Below are positions 44,167-55,300 of a DNA stretch of 64,000 nt, one piece after another (within the stretch, counting starts at the first letter, position 1; each line of letters opens with the position of its first letter). The notes under the pieces were generated by a model. The model was not told the DNA's origin, did no database searches, and worked only from the letters and a program-made list of their open reading frames with translations. Source of the DNA: Eretmocerus hayati (lineage: Eukaryota; Arthropoda; Insecta; Hymenoptera; Aphelinidae); the NCBI GenBank assembly GCA_029851415.1, contig CM056743.1:79502186-79566185 (forward strand). The letters run 5' to 3'. The translations under genes and the position numbers were made by a program.

Positions 44167-44744
44167 TTGTCTGTTAAGTGGTTGCTTAATAAGTCGATGC
44201 ACGATCATCGAAAGCAGCTGATGAGCTTCTGGTTGTCTACAATAGAAACTCATTGAACATGTCATAAATTGTTGGTGATAATGACCATCATATTAAGTGA
44301 CTATGAGCTACAATAGAGAATCCTTGACCTGTCAATAATTATCGTCGTCAATCACTCTCGTAATGAGTAACAAACACCTACAATAGAGATCTCGTTAACT
44401 CCCATGATTATTGACAATAATCACCCTTGTAATGAGTAATAAGTACCTCCAAACAAGATCTCGTTAGCTTTTCAAAATGTAACAATGAGCTTCAGACTCG
44501 TCTATTAGCTTGCAATGGATAGTGTAGTATGCTCTCATTCCAAAGCCTAACTATCACAGCTGTTCAATTTTCGCTGAAGACCTCGTTGCCATCCAGCTAT
44601 CGAGGCTTGAGATAACGATCGAAGAACCAATTTACGTTGGGCTCACGGTATTGGACGTTAGTAAGACACTTATGTATGAATTCCACTATGGATTGATGCA
44701 AAAAAATTAGGGAATAGCTGTAAAATCCTTCAGGTAGACACCGA
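44167..44744. other. Spacer with short direct repeats
   Basis: Between about 44,236 and 44,480 a unit of about 75-80 bp with ACAATAGAGATCTCGTTA and CGTAATGAGTAA words is repeated about three times with divergence. No gene is seen. Confidence 0.55.
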
Positions 44745-45161
44745 CTCTTTTTTCTGGAAATACCTGGAGGCTTTGACATTCATAAGCTCATAAAAGAGCA
44801 TAGTGATAGGTTTGACACATCCGACTATGAAGAGAACAAGCAGTTTGGAATTGACAGGCTCAATAAGAAAGTAGTTGGCCTAACGAGTGATGAATGTCAT
44901 GGTGGAATAGTGGAAGACTTTGTTGGTTTGCGAAGCAAAATGTATTGTTACAGAACAATTGATGATCATGAGACTAAAAGAGCTAAGGGTGTGAAAACTA
45001 ATGTTGTGAAGCAAACAACTAGCTTTGATGATTATCTCAATTGTCTGCGAGAGAATAAGTCTTTGACTCGAGAACAATACAATATACGATCTAGGTTACA
45101 TGTTCTACCCACTAAAAAGCAGACAAAGATAGCTCTCAGTGCCCAAGATGACAAACGTTGA
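44745..45161 (+). pseudogene. Polinton B DNA polymerase B, C-terminal end
   Basis: The frame encodes RFDTSDYEENKQFGI, then LNKKVVGLTSDE, EDFVGLRSKMYCY, AKGVKTNVVKQ and ALSAQDDKR. This series is the C-terminal tail of the protein-primed type B polymerase in many Polintons and adintoviruses. It stops at the TGA 45159-45161, earlier than the family's final YGHY block. The catalytic palm is not in the window, so this is only a tail. It belongs to a different polymerase sublineage from the copy at 31.2-32.4 kb, whose ending is different. Confidence 0.75.
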
Positions 45162-45190
45162 TTTCGTGAAGGTGAGACAGACACTTCGCC

Positions 45191-45454
45191 GTGGAGCACT
45201 ATAGCCTTCGAAAAAATGATGAGAGTGTCGAGCATGCTCCACTCGAGCCTGAAGATGAGGGTCTTGTTGACTCTCCACCACTGAATAATGAGGTGATCAA
45301 AGCAATTATGCCGAATGATCCCCACCTAATTGATGCAATTAGGGTATTTCAAATTAGGGTATTTAATAATAGTATTGAAGAAGAAGAGCTATTAAGCATG
45401 GCTCTCAACTGGGCTGAGGTGGAGTGGGAGCCACCTAGCAAAAGGTCTTGCTAA
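45191..45454 (+). CDS. Unrecognised acidic ORF
   Basis: The frame gives 87 residues, very rich in Glu and Asp, with a repeated IRVF segment. It directly follows the polymerase fragment, on the same strand, and may be read-through debris of its end plus a small accessory gene. No function is proposed. Confidence 0.3.
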   Translation: MEHYSLRKNDESVEHAPLEPEDEGLVDSPPLNNEVIKAIMPNDPHLIDAIRVFQIRVFNNSIEEEELLSMALNWAEVEWEPPSKRSC

Positions 45455-45548
45455 GCTCTTCTCTTTCGTCCCCTCACTCAAACAGCCCGAGGCTTCTGCG
45501 CAGATGCTGCACTTGAGAGGGGGGCAAGTACCATGGTGGGGAGACTGG

Positions 45549-45555
45549 TATAAGT
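45549..45555 (+). promoter_or_regulatory. TATA box of the two-exon gene
   Basis: TATAAGT stands about 150 bp before the ATG at 45,700. The downstream AGCGCAGCTCAGTAG contains a CAGT-like initiator at the expected distance. Confidence 0.5.
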
Positions 45556-45699
45556 AAGAGCGCAGCTCAGTAGAAAATCAAACTAGCACTGAGCAGCTCC
45601 AGAGCATTCTCCTGGAGAACACCAGCAGCAACATCTGCAGGAGAGTAACCAGAGGCAGACGTGTAGAGTACTCTGACGATCAGGAACAACCTCGAGCGG

Positions 45700-46101
45700 A
45701 TGGCAACTACACGGAGACGATCTATACTTTCAGCAGAGTCCTCAAACTCGCAGTCAACGAGGTTAGTATTGACGGTGTGTGATTTTGGAACATGAAATAA
45801 CTTTGCACTAACTGATGAATCTTCCTACTGTGCTTCTTTCAGATGGATCTCTCTGCAAGCAAAAAAGCTGCCGGGCAAAACATATACTGTGACAACGCTG
45901 AGTCCTGTGTGAACTCGATTTGGGAATCGGGTCATAGCAGAGTTGAACGCCGAATTCCAGGTTTTCCTCCCAAAACGTCCGTCAGAAATTATAGTGCAAG
46001 AGCAAACAACTCTCTCACTGATGCAAGCTGCTGCTACAGCAGGAACTCTGAAGCTAAAATTCATTAATACGTTTACTATGGAGTTCATCCATGATGCTTA
46101 G
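45700..46101 (+). pseudogene. Small two-exon gene, Polinton-associated, possibly DNA-binding
   Basis: Exon 1 (45700-45761) begins MATTRRRS. An 81-bp intron (45762-45842, GT...AG, with ACTAAC as a branch-point candidate) joins exon 2. The spliced frame continues LQAKKLPGKTYTV and then meets a TGA at 45910-45912; beyond it TRFGNRVIAEL and VFLPKR and a hydrophobic end follow to the stop at 46099-46101. Related proteins with a T+FG.+V...L...VFLP+R core accompany Polinton debris in arthropods and may be OB-fold, single-strand DNA-binding proteins; that role is inference. The splice sites and the preserved frame are visible directly. Confidence 0.5.
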
Positions 46102-46187
46102 TTTGTATATCACATGTAACGAAAACAATTATTTAATCTATCTGATGAGCCCATGTACCTCTTTTTTCATTTCAATCATTTGTCATA

Positions 46188-47158
46188 TCGACGCCTCTTA
46201 CGAAGATAAACACCTCTTTTCTTGTGACTGACGAAGATTAACGTTTATTCGTTGTGAACACGAATATTAACGGATTCTCCTTAGGTCCGCGAAAACTAAC
46301 ACTTAATCCTTAGGGACACGAAGATTAACGCATTCTCGTTGAGTCCACGAAGACTAACACTTACTCCTTAGGGGCACGAAGACTAACACTTACTCCTTAG
46401 GGCCACGAAGACTAACACTTACTGCTCAACGGCCCATGAAACTAGCACTTCCTCTTGAACGGTATGAAGACTATAACACACTTGCACACGTTCTTGTTCA
46501 AAGGGACGGAGACCGAGTATTTCGTCTTAGGGCCACGAAAAAAAAACACGTTCTCTCTAGCGGCACAAAAATTAATGCATCGGTAGACTTCATTCATGGA
46601 GGGACGGAGACAATAAGTATTTCGTCTTAAGCCCACGAAAAGTAACAAATTTTCCTCTACGCCACGAAGACTAACACATTCTTCTCGATGGAATGAAAAA
46701 CAACATATTCTCTTTGACGTGACGATGAACGGTAAGTGATTGTGTTAGCCTTCGTTCCGGTAAGAAGAATGTGTTACTTTTCGTCGGCTTAAGACGAAGT
46801 ACTTATAATCTCCGTCCCTTCAAGAATGGAGTCTACGAATGTGCTAATTTTCGTGCCGCTAAGGAGAATGTGTTACTTTTCGTGGCCTTAAGACGGAATA
46901 CTTAAAGTCTTTGTCCCTTCGAGAAAAAAATGCGCGAATGTGTTAATCTTCGTGCAGTTTGAGGAGTAAGTGTTACTCTTCGTGGCCTTAAGCAGTAAGA
47001 GATGATCTTCGTGGCGCTGAGGCGTAAGTGTTGATTTTCGTGGCGTAAACAGTAAGTGTTAATCTTCGTGGCCATAACAAAGCAAATGCTTATCTTCGGC
47101 CACCGTGTTTTTCTTCGTGGGCGTTAGCGGATGTGTTTATCTTCGTAAGAGGCGTCGA
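46188..47158. mobile_element. 971-bp foldback with ~30-bp internal repeats
   Basis: The ends TCGACGCCTCTTACGAAGAT and the inverse are flanked by TA on both sides. Each arm is a series of units of about 30 bp with the core CACGAAGACTAACACTTACT or its inverse. No gene is present; the apparent small frames follow the repeat. Confidence 0.85.
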
Positions 47159-47538
47159 TATGTAACATGGATTGTATTAGTATATAGTTAATATGACTAA
47201 ACTTGGAAAAAATCTATTTGAAACTATCCGTCGCCTTCTCATTTCACATACCTATCGAACCATGAATATTCGATATATATATAATAGCAGGATAGAGATG
47301 GAATTGATTGGATTCTTCCATTAAAAGTCAGATTTATTCAAGAAATCTTTCTCTCTTTTCACATGGTGTAGAGCGCATTGGGCATCACCATATATTCCAC
47401 ATCAATCAAACAGACAACAAACTTGAAACGTTCAAGCCACTCTTTTTTTATCGGATGATTGACAAAAACCCTCGCACTTCCAACTAAAATCATTCGAAGG
47501 ATATTCCCAATCTCACTGTACGGCAGCTCTCCAGATGT
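47159..47538. other. No gene recognised; debris before exonuclease-like fragment
   Basis: The DNA is AT-rich. On the minus strand, 47,340-47,540 may hold a frameshifted C-terminal continuation of the exonuclease-like fragment, because LVGSARVFVNHP can be read there. Confidence 0.4.
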
Positions 47539-47730
47539 TCAAGCCATCCCATGGTAGCAGCGCTCCAGCCATCTATTTTCTAGTTTGATCTTGCGAGGCA
47601 ACCGTCTCGGAGAGTATGGTGAGTGAAAGAGGTACGAAACTGAATCCTCGTCGAGCGATGCAACTGCAAGCTCCTTAACCAAATAATCATTGTCCGACTG
47701 TTTGAAGCCTTGCACATCCAGCACATAGTT
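47539..47730 (-). pseudogene. Second exonuclease-like fragment
   Basis: The predicted protein opens with VLDVQGFKQSD and continues LVKELAVASLD and KLENRWLERCYHGM, matching the family of 43,645-44,166 block for block but in the opposite orientation. It stops at 47539 after about 60 residues, and a shifted frame seems to continue below. The divergence between the two copies is large, so this is not a recent local duplication. Confidence 0.6.
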
Positions 47731-47832
47731 TCTCCTATAGAACGAATCGAAATATAGTCAATCCATTGGACTGAATGATGATTTTTTATGAGTCATATAT
47801 TTACCTGCAATTTGAATCCATCTCATCCGAGG

Positions 47833-48753
47833 CTATTTTTCTACCCAGCTGTTATGTGAGCTTTCAAATCCGAGCCATTCAACGAGAGCCTTATTGCCAC
47901 GTTTTCGAATGACTTTTTCAATGAGATATATGTCAGGATGGCTCGCTTTGGAGATTTTTTGCTCATAAAAACCGCCTTCAACGAGTTTACCCATATAATC
48001 TCTCAAATGGTAAGTCACTGGTTTTGTCGACGCTATGCGATGTATTGTGAACAGCTCTGTGATGCAGTTAGGCCAATAACTTTTTCCAAACAAACCTTTC
48101 ATTCGGCTTATACGCACATGGTCACCGACTTTGAATTTAGGTGGCAAAAATGATCTCTTGTCCTCTGTGATCTTCCGTAAAATATCAGCTGTATGAGCCG
48201 GTGTAACATCTCCAGGTTTCATTTCTTTGGTTCGATGTGTTCTTGAATTATAGTCAGCCACTAGCTCTGGCAAGATATCAATCCACTTGTAGTTTCCTTG
48301 AAGACTGGATTGCATAAGCATACGGGTCTTGAGGGTTCGATTCCAAAGTTTGCAGATCGAAACATGTAGATTTGAGAACGTAGAGTACAAATTTATCTAG
48401 TATTCACTCATTAGACGCTTGAAATGAGCATCATAGAACTCTTTGCCTTCATCAGTGTTTAAATTTTTGGGTACTCGGTCTTCTTGCAATATCGTGCTCG
48501 AAGCTTTCGTAACATCATTGCCAGTCTTTTGTTTTAGTGGTATAGCCCATGCATACTTCGAGAATATATCCGTAACTGTCAGCATATACCGATAACCTTT
48601 GTTTTTCTCAGCATAGCCTTGCATGTCCACAAGATCATCTTGACAAGTCTCATCAATACCCCGTACCATAACCTGTCGTCGAGGATAATTTCGTCTTGCA
48701 GGCTTGTGGAGCTTCTGTACAAGTTTCTGACGTTTCAATTCATTTTGATCCAT
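47833..48753 (-). pseudogene. Polinton B integrase with chromodomain
   Basis: The frame from 48753 shows the rve catalytic core: DDLVDM (first Asp), MLTVTDIFSKYAWA, and LNTDEGKEF (second Asp). An in-frame TAG at 48397-48399 interrupts it. Beyond this the same frame continues with CKLWNRTLK, where family members have Glu followed by Arg; the third catalytic residue is replaced by Lys. The C-terminal block has an SH3-like part (FKVGDHVRI) and a chromodomain (YLIEKVIRKRG...VEWLGF) and ends near 47,833. The gene follows the small fibre-like ORF on the same strand by five bases. It is inactive both by stop and by catalytic change. Confidence 0.88.
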
Positions 48754-48758
48754 TCAGA

Positions 48759-49160
48759 TTATTTGAATACGCCTGGTACTAGATTATTTGCGATTGTTCC
48801 GCTCTTCAGTTCAGAGCGTGAATTTTCCAAGTCTTCCGTAACTACATGTAGAGCTCGTTCGACAACATCCTTATTGTAATTTGGAATTCTTCCAATGCGT
48901 AATATTAAATTATCAATGGTCATCTGCATCTGCTCGAAAACTGTCTGTACCTCATGAAAGTCTTGTTTAAGTAGTACTTTCTAAGCGTTCAAGGCATCTT
49001 CTAACGTCGTAAAATTGACTGCGTCACGTGGGTCTCGAGGATGAGAGATATTGCATAAGCGTCTATTCCCAATGTCATGATCAGCTTCATCCGTCAATTT
49101 ATAGCCTATGCCAGGCAGCCCTTTGCTCCCTGGTCGACGTCCAAACACATCGACACTCAT
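48759..49160 (-). pseudogene. Polinton-type structural ORF, interrupted by TAG
   Basis: The ATG at 49158-49160 begins MSVDVFGRRPG, followed by GYKLTDEADHDIGNRRLCNI and DAVNF. This N-terminal pattern belongs to a Polinton family with fibre- or tail-like features. An in-frame TAG at 48981-48983 splits the gene; the remainder (EVQTVFEQMQMTIDNLILRI and onward) is helical, probably coiled coil, and ends at the TAA 48759-48761. It lies between the integrase and the ADFSKEK-type gene on the same strand. The exact function is unknown. Confidence 0.6.
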
Positions 49161-49193
49161 GGTCGAACTGAATACCGTTTTTCGTTTACTCGT

Positions 49194-49503
49194 TCAATTT
49201 ATAAGGCCGGCCTCCCGGAGTTCTTCCAAAATTGTATGGATCTCATTAGTATGACTCGTGTTCCCAGCAGATTTTTCGGACACTAGCAGCTCCAGACGGT
49301 TTATAAGTTCATTTGGGTCGTCCCGATAGACATAATCGAATTGCGTATTCTTATTCACGATTTTGGAAGGAGGAACTAATCCCTGTCCCTTTTTCTGTGT
49401 GAAAAAAGGTGCTATGATCTTGTCAAACTTTTTACTATTATATTCGCGAAGCTCCCTGTTTTCTTCGAATTTTTTACGATGTACATTCGAAATTCCTAGA
49501 ATT
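49194..49503 (-). pseudogene. Polinton ADFSKEK-type protein, C-terminal part
   Basis: The segment contains HRKKFEENRELREYNSKKF, then DYVYRDDPNELINRL and SHTNEIHTILEELREAG to the stop at 49194. These motifs form the conserved C-terminus of a Polinton protein that precedes the integrase gene. The N-terminal part is at 56,569-57,060; the two halves were separated by the BEL insertion at the GGCAT target. No other lesion is visible in this part. Confidence 0.8.
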
Positions 49504-49508
49504 GGCAT
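49504..49508. repeat. BEL target-site duplication GGCAT, left
   Basis: Matches 56564-56568. Confidence 0.95.
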
Positions 49509-49769
49509 TGTTCATGTATACACCGAAATACTATATTGTCATCGGACATTACACACACACACATACTTGCGCACTGCTATAGTGCGCGCCGAGCGGCCCT
49601 CTGCCGTCGGAGCAGTCTCCCTGTGGATCGCGCACGATGCGGATCAGCAGCCGACACACTCCACCACCTCGGGCCTTGTACTTTGGCTCAATAAAATCAC
49701 TCTATTCATTAGTATAAAAAAAAGTGGATATTAAAATTAAATCCATGGAACCACCCCATCATATAAACA
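49509..49769 (+). repeat. BEL left LTR
   Basis: 261 bp, with a (CA)n run near its start and AATAAA near 49,691. Confidence 0.96.
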
Positions 49770-50756
49770 TTTTGGTCCTTCGAGCCTGCAACAGTGATGA
49801 AGTTTAGTGAGTGTGCTACAGTTTTGCGCACCACGTGGTGGAAAAAACAGTCAAGCGAGATAGACTCGCGTGTGTTGGTGCCGTGAATTATGTTCTAATT
49901 TTCGCATCGCGCCCGAAACGTGCTTTAGTGCAGCTCGCGATCCACGCATCGTGGGATTCGGGAGGCATCGTCAATCCATCGCAAATGCCACGTGGTGGCC
50001 ATTTTTCCCGAGCTCTAAACGGCAAGAGACGCCACGTGAGTCGGAGAGTGAGTACGCGTCGGCCATTTTGAGAGCCGGCCGGGACTCCTTCGTCGTCGGA
50101 GCAAGCAGCGTGAGCAGCAAGCAGCGACGATACGGCGCCACAGCGGCGGCGGTGAATGACATTCCAGCAGTACAGTAGCGGAGCATTCGCTACTCGGGGC
50201 CCGGTGCATCAATGGTGAGCAAGTTACGTATCCTTCCTGCGTTTTTTAGGGATTGTTTCACTGCCTACCCCTGCCCCTCCCCTCTCTGTACACTCGATGA
50301 TTAACGAGTGCACAATATTAGGTCGACCTCTTGATTTTCGTCTGCTAGACGGACGAAATAATCCCCTGATATTATGTATACACCCTATTTTTGCAAAATT
50401 TATGATTGTGCTAATCTGCTTTCGGTGGGATTTTGAGCTTTTCTCTCATCTTTGGAGGACTAGCCTGATCATTTTTTCCGTCGAAAGTGGTGTTTTGAAA
50501 TTTTTTATCAGCTGACTTCAAAAAATCAGGCTGGAGCGCCGCGTGCATTATTGCTCAGCGAACTCTCGGGTTTTTGTTGAACACGTCGTACGTTTTTTGG
50601 CACTCTCGGAGAGCCCCCGTGCGGCAAATTTGATCTCTGCAACGGAGTAGTGTGGATTATTTTACATCACTGCATAAATTTTCCGTTACATAAACTTTCT
50701 CTCGTGTTTTTTTCTTGAGTCATTGCTCGGATCACAGTTGTTCCTAGATTCTCAAA
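49770..50756 (+). other. BEL leader with primer-binding site
   Basis: TTTTGGTCCTTCGAGCC directly after the LTR resembles the primer-binding site seen in other BEL elements. The 970 bp before the gag ATG contain no convincing gene. Confidence 0.7.
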
Positions 50757-52094
50757 ATGGTCTCGATTGAAAAACAACTGAAACTGCAAACTCGCATTGC
50801 CAACGCGTATACAAATTTCCTAAAATTAGGCCAGGCTAAGATGACTAAAGGGGCTTGTATTACCCGCATGGAAACTTTGAAAACAAATTGGCAAAAATTT
50901 CAAGATGCTCATGATGAACTAATGGACGACGAGGAGATCGATAGCTCTGATAATTATTTCAAAAATAATGTTTTTGATACAGTTGAGGAATCTTATAACG
51001 ATCGACTGGGTCTTTTTCAAGATTTTTTATTGGATCTTGAGGCAGCAGCTCCTCCTGTGCTTCGAGAACATGATACTTCGGAGTCATCGACAATGTTCCA
51101 AGCTAAACTCCCCCCAATTGAACTCCCTACTTTTTCGGGAGAAATCCAAGATTGGGCAAATTTTCATGACTCTTTCAATGAAATGGTGGTGAAGAAAACA
51201 TCACTAGCCAATGTATACAAGATGAGCTATTTACGCTCAGCCTTGAAGGGGGAAGCTGCAGATCTTCTCAAAGAAAGCTCTTCTTCGGGCAACAATTTTG
51301 ATTCCGCTTGGAAAACGGTCAAAGACTATTACAACAATGATCGTTTATTGGTCTCTAAACTCCTCTCAAAATTGATATCCTTGAAGCCAATGGAATCAAA
51401 TTCTGCGGCTGAAATAATTCGTATACGTACGGGCGTGAAGAACATTCTCCAAGCGCTCAAAACTTTGGAATGTCAAGTAGACGCTTGGGATCCTTTCACT
51501 GTTTTTTTGACTGTCACGCGTCTCACTCCGGTACTTCAGAAGGATTGGGAATCACATGTTGCGCAATCAGGTAATCCAAAACAGTGTCCAACTTTCAAAC
51601 TACTTGACGATTTCCTTGAAACTCAGCGATTAGCTCACACGCAGCTGGAAAATGCTCAAACTGCTGCGTCGTACTCTGATAGCCCTTCTCAATGTAGAGT
51701 TACTGATTCGAAAAATCAAACAAAGCCTTCTAAAGCTAAGGATTCTAAGGACGCTTGCAAAGAATCTAAGACTGTTCACGTCAACCAGAAAGACAAGAAA
51801 AAATCTGGACGAAAACAAGCCGTGTGTGAAATCTGCGAAGGTCCTCACTTTTTCTCGTTTTGCAACACTTTTAAGGCCAAATCGGTACCCGAAAGGAAAA
51901 AGTACATAGCTTCGCTTAAAAGGTGTTTCAACTGCCTCTCTCCTGATCATCTTCTTCCCGAATGTACCAATGAAAAACGATGTGTAGTGTGCAATGGCAA
52001 GCACCATTCCACTATCCACGACAATGCTGGGCCAAGTAGTTCAAATAATACTGAGCAACCTTCCAAATCAAGTTCATGTTGTAAATACACATGA
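50757..52094 (+). CDS. gag: BEL Gag with zinc knuckles
   Basis: The ATG at 50757 opens 445 codons. The N-terminal ~110 residues are helical. The capsid-like block includes LPTFSGEIQDWANFHDSF and YLRSALKGEAADL, the DUF1759-type signature of BEL/Pao Gag. A Lys-rich linker leads to Cys/His clusters CEICEGPHFFSFC, CFNCLSPDHLLPEC and CVVCNGKHHSTIH. The frame stops at 52092-52094; in most BEL elements Gag and Pol form a single frame, so the stop reflects a shift between gag and protease, natural or mutational. Confidence 0.93.
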   Translation: MVSIEKQLKLQTRIANAYTNFLKLGQAKMTKGACITRMETLKTNWQKFQDAHDELMDDEEIDSSDNYFKNNVFDTVEESYNDRLGLFQDFLLDLEAAAPPVLREHDTSESSTMFQAKLPPIELPTFSGEIQDWANFHDSFNEMVVKKTSLANVYKMSYLRSALKGEAADLLKESSSSGNNFDSAWKTVKDYYNNDRLLVSKLLSKLISLKPMESNSAAEIIRIRTGVKNILQALKTLECQVDAWDPFTVFLTVTRLTPVLQKDWESHVAQSGNPKQCPTFKLLDDFLETQRLAHTQLENAQTAASYSDSPSQCRVTDSKNQTKPSKAKDSKDACKESKTVHVNQKDKKKSGRKQAVCEICEGPHFFSFCNTFKAKSVPERKKYIASLKRCFNCLSPDHLLPECTNEKRCVVCNGKHHSTIHDNAGPSSSNNTEQPSKSSSCCKYT

Positions 52095-52308
52095 CCATGA
52101 GGTCGAAGTGCTTATTGCCACCGCGTTGATCAAAGCCGATTCGGTCACGGGCTCTTCTCATCGAGTTCGGGTTATTGTCGATCAATGCGCGCAATCTTCA
52201 TTCATTTCTGAAGGCTTGTGCCAACTATTGAGATTGAAGAAAAAGTCCGTCTCGGTACCTATGACTACAGTCGGGGGAAAAATGGCCCGCTGTGTAAGAA
52301 AATGGTAG
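52020..52308 (+). pseudogene. BEL protease in a shifted frame, altered active site
   Basis: The protease is read in the +1 frame relative to both Gag and Pol. It contains VLIATALI, then VIVDQCAQSSFIS, where BEL proteases normally have DQG at this place; here the Gly is replaced by Cys. Homology switches back to the Pol frame near the run GGGGGAAAAA at 52,273-52,282, which is a likely site for a one-base indel or a sequencing error. The frame itself ends at 52308. Confidence 0.8.
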
Positions 52309-55300
52309 AGGTCACTATTCGACCTCACTTTTCTTCAGATAAAAAGTTTATCGTCTCAGCCTACGTGATCCCTAAGGTTACAAAATATGAGCCTAATTCC
52401 AGCTTCGATAGGAAGTGGCGTCATCTCAAGGGGTTAAACTTGGCTGATCCTCTCTTCAATAAACCTGGCATGGTCGACATGTTACTGAGTGCTAAAATTC
52501 ATGCTCAAATTATGCTCCAGGGTTTACGCAAAAATAAAAATGGAAGTGCTCCCATTGCTATGAATTCTCACTTGGGTTGGATCATTTCCGGTCCATCGAC
52601 ATCTTCTTCGTCGATACGACCTAGCATCAATCTATGCATCCATGATGCTGATGCTAAACTCAACGAAACGCTTCGTTCTTTTTTCGAACGCGAGGAAGTT
52701 TCAAGCAAGCCTATCTTATCGGAAGATGAACAAAAATGTGTGGATCACTTCAAAAATACCGTGACTCGCACAGACGCCGGCAAGTACGTGGTTAGACTTC
52801 CTCGTAAACCAGATTTTCCAAAATCAGGGAATTTAGGAGACTCTTACTCCAAAGCTCGGCAAGTTTTTCTCGGCTTGGAGAAAAAGTTCTCAAGAAATCC
52901 TAGTTTTAAGGACGCGTATGTGAAATCATTTCGAGATTTTTTGTCTCAGGGTGTCATGCGCCCGTTATTTTCTTCTCCAATTCCTAATGAATTATTCTAT
53001 TTTTTGCCTCATCATGGGGTCACAAAAGAAAACAGCTCGACCACTCCGGTTAGACCAGTTTTCAATGCGTCGATGATCACGAATCTTGGTCGTTCTTTAA
53101 ATGACTATCTATATTCAGGTCCCAATCTCCTCCCTGAATTAATTGACTTATGTACACGATGGCGCAAATATCCCTATGCTTTTGTGGCGGATATTAAACA
53201 GATGTTTCTGCGGATCGGCGTACACGTTGATGATCAACATTTACAGGCTCTTCTATGGAGAGAAGATCCTGGTGATAAAATCATGATTCTTTTATTAACT
53301 TCCTTGACGTTTGGCTACACAAGCAGTCCATTTTTAGCAATCATGACGCTGAAACAATTAGTCATTGACGAAGGTAAACATTTTCCTTCAGCTTGTGAAG
53401 TTATCAACGACGAAACCTACATAGATGATGTGGTGTCAGGAGGTTTCACAATCAGTGAGACTCTAACGAAACAATCAGATACCATTGAACTACTCAAACA
53501 AGGTAATTTTGAATTGAGAAAATGGTTGTCCAATACTCCTGAGCTCATTCATAATTTACCAAAAAGTTCATGGGCCGCTGAAGATCCTTTGAGAGAAGAC
53601 TCCTTATTCTCAGTACTCGGGATTTCCTGGTCACCTGCTGACGATATTTTCAGATTTCAATTGTCTCTCGACCCCTTGACTTGTCCTCTGACAAAACGTT
53701 CTGTACTCTCAAAAATCGCTCGAATATTCGATCCGTTAGGTTGGATAACCCCAGCGATCATCATGGGTAAAAACTTCATACAGGCCCTTTGGATCAAAAA
53801 GGTACCATGGGATCGATCGCTACCCGATGATTTCAGGAGATCATTTGAACAGTGGTATTCTTCCTTGACTCATCATCTGACCTTAAAAATCCCGCGCTAT
53901 TTGGGAGTCACAAACACAGCTCAAAAATATGAGTTACATGGCTACTCTGACGCGTCTAAGATAGCCTACGCAGCTGTAGTATATCTACGCGTTTTAGATG
54001 ATAACTGTCAAGTCACATTATTGGGTGCAAAATCTAAAGTTGCTCCAATAAAAATCCCATCAATTCCAAAATTAGAACTATGCGGAGCTTTAATGGCCGC
54101 TCAGTTACTCAAGCGATTTGCATCATCCCTCAAGTTGGACAATTTATCAATTCACGTGCATTGCGACTCAAAAGTGGTCCTACATTGGGTTCACGAGCAA
54201 CCTTCAAAATGGCCACCATTTGTTGCTAATAGATGTGCTGAAATTTTGGACTTGATTCCTAATGCTTCATGGCATTACGTAAAATCAGCTAAAAATCCTG
54301 CTGATGTAGCTTCTCGTGGATGTCTTGGAACCGAGCTTGCTTCCGATAGTTTGTGGTGGGAAGGCCCCCCAGACTTGCGTGAAAATAATCGTGAGTGGAG
54401 TAAGATTGGTCATATTGATTTGAATTTACCCAAAATAGTTGAAAAATCACTCGATGAAGAAGTTGAGCTGTGTGTAAATACTATCACCACAGATTCTTCA
54501 AAAATTGAAATTTGGGATCTAGTGAAGAGATTTTCTTCTTTCTCAAAACTGATTAGAATCACTGTGTATATAATGAGATTTATTTCCAAAATAGTACGTA
54601 AGACTTGTATAAGAGACAAAGTCTCAATCGTAATCAGTAGATTTCCTACCAATTCTGAGTTGCTCATTCAGAGCAATGAAACTCGTCACGCTCACCTACT
54701 ATGGGGCTACTTAACCCAATTAGCTTATTTCTCAGATGAGTATAAAATAGTACAAAAAGGTGAACTTCTGCCAAAAGCTAACCCTCTTCGATCCTTGAAT
54801 CCTATTTTGAAAGACGGTCTCTTGAGAGTCGGAGGTAGGTTAAAAAATTCGGATATTTCCGAGGACGAGAAATACCCGGTGATATTACCGAGTAAATCTC
54901 AATTGACGCTCTTGTTGATCAGGCATTTTCACCACATCACACTGCATGGGGGCGTACAGCTTACGCTCACTACCTGCAGACAGATGTTTTGGATACTTCG
55001 GGGAAAATCTGCTGTAAAAACTGTAATTAATAGTTGTAACCGTTGTCTCACATATCAAGCTTCGAAGCCATATCAGTTCATGGGTGATTTGCCTAGGGAA
55101 CGTGTCACTCCATCACGTCCTTTTGCAAAATGCGGCGTAGATTATGCAGGCCCTTTCCAGCTGTTAGCTTCTCGATTCCGGGGACAGAGATCTTTCAAAG
55201 GGTATTTCATTATTTTCATTTGCCTAGCAACAAAAGCGATTCATTTAGAAGCAGTCTCAGACTACACTACTGAAGCCTTCCTAGCTGCTTTCAAACGATT

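Noticed and set aside
46188..47158. Short frames inside the foldback
   Set aside because: They follow the ~30-bp repeat and occur on both strands.
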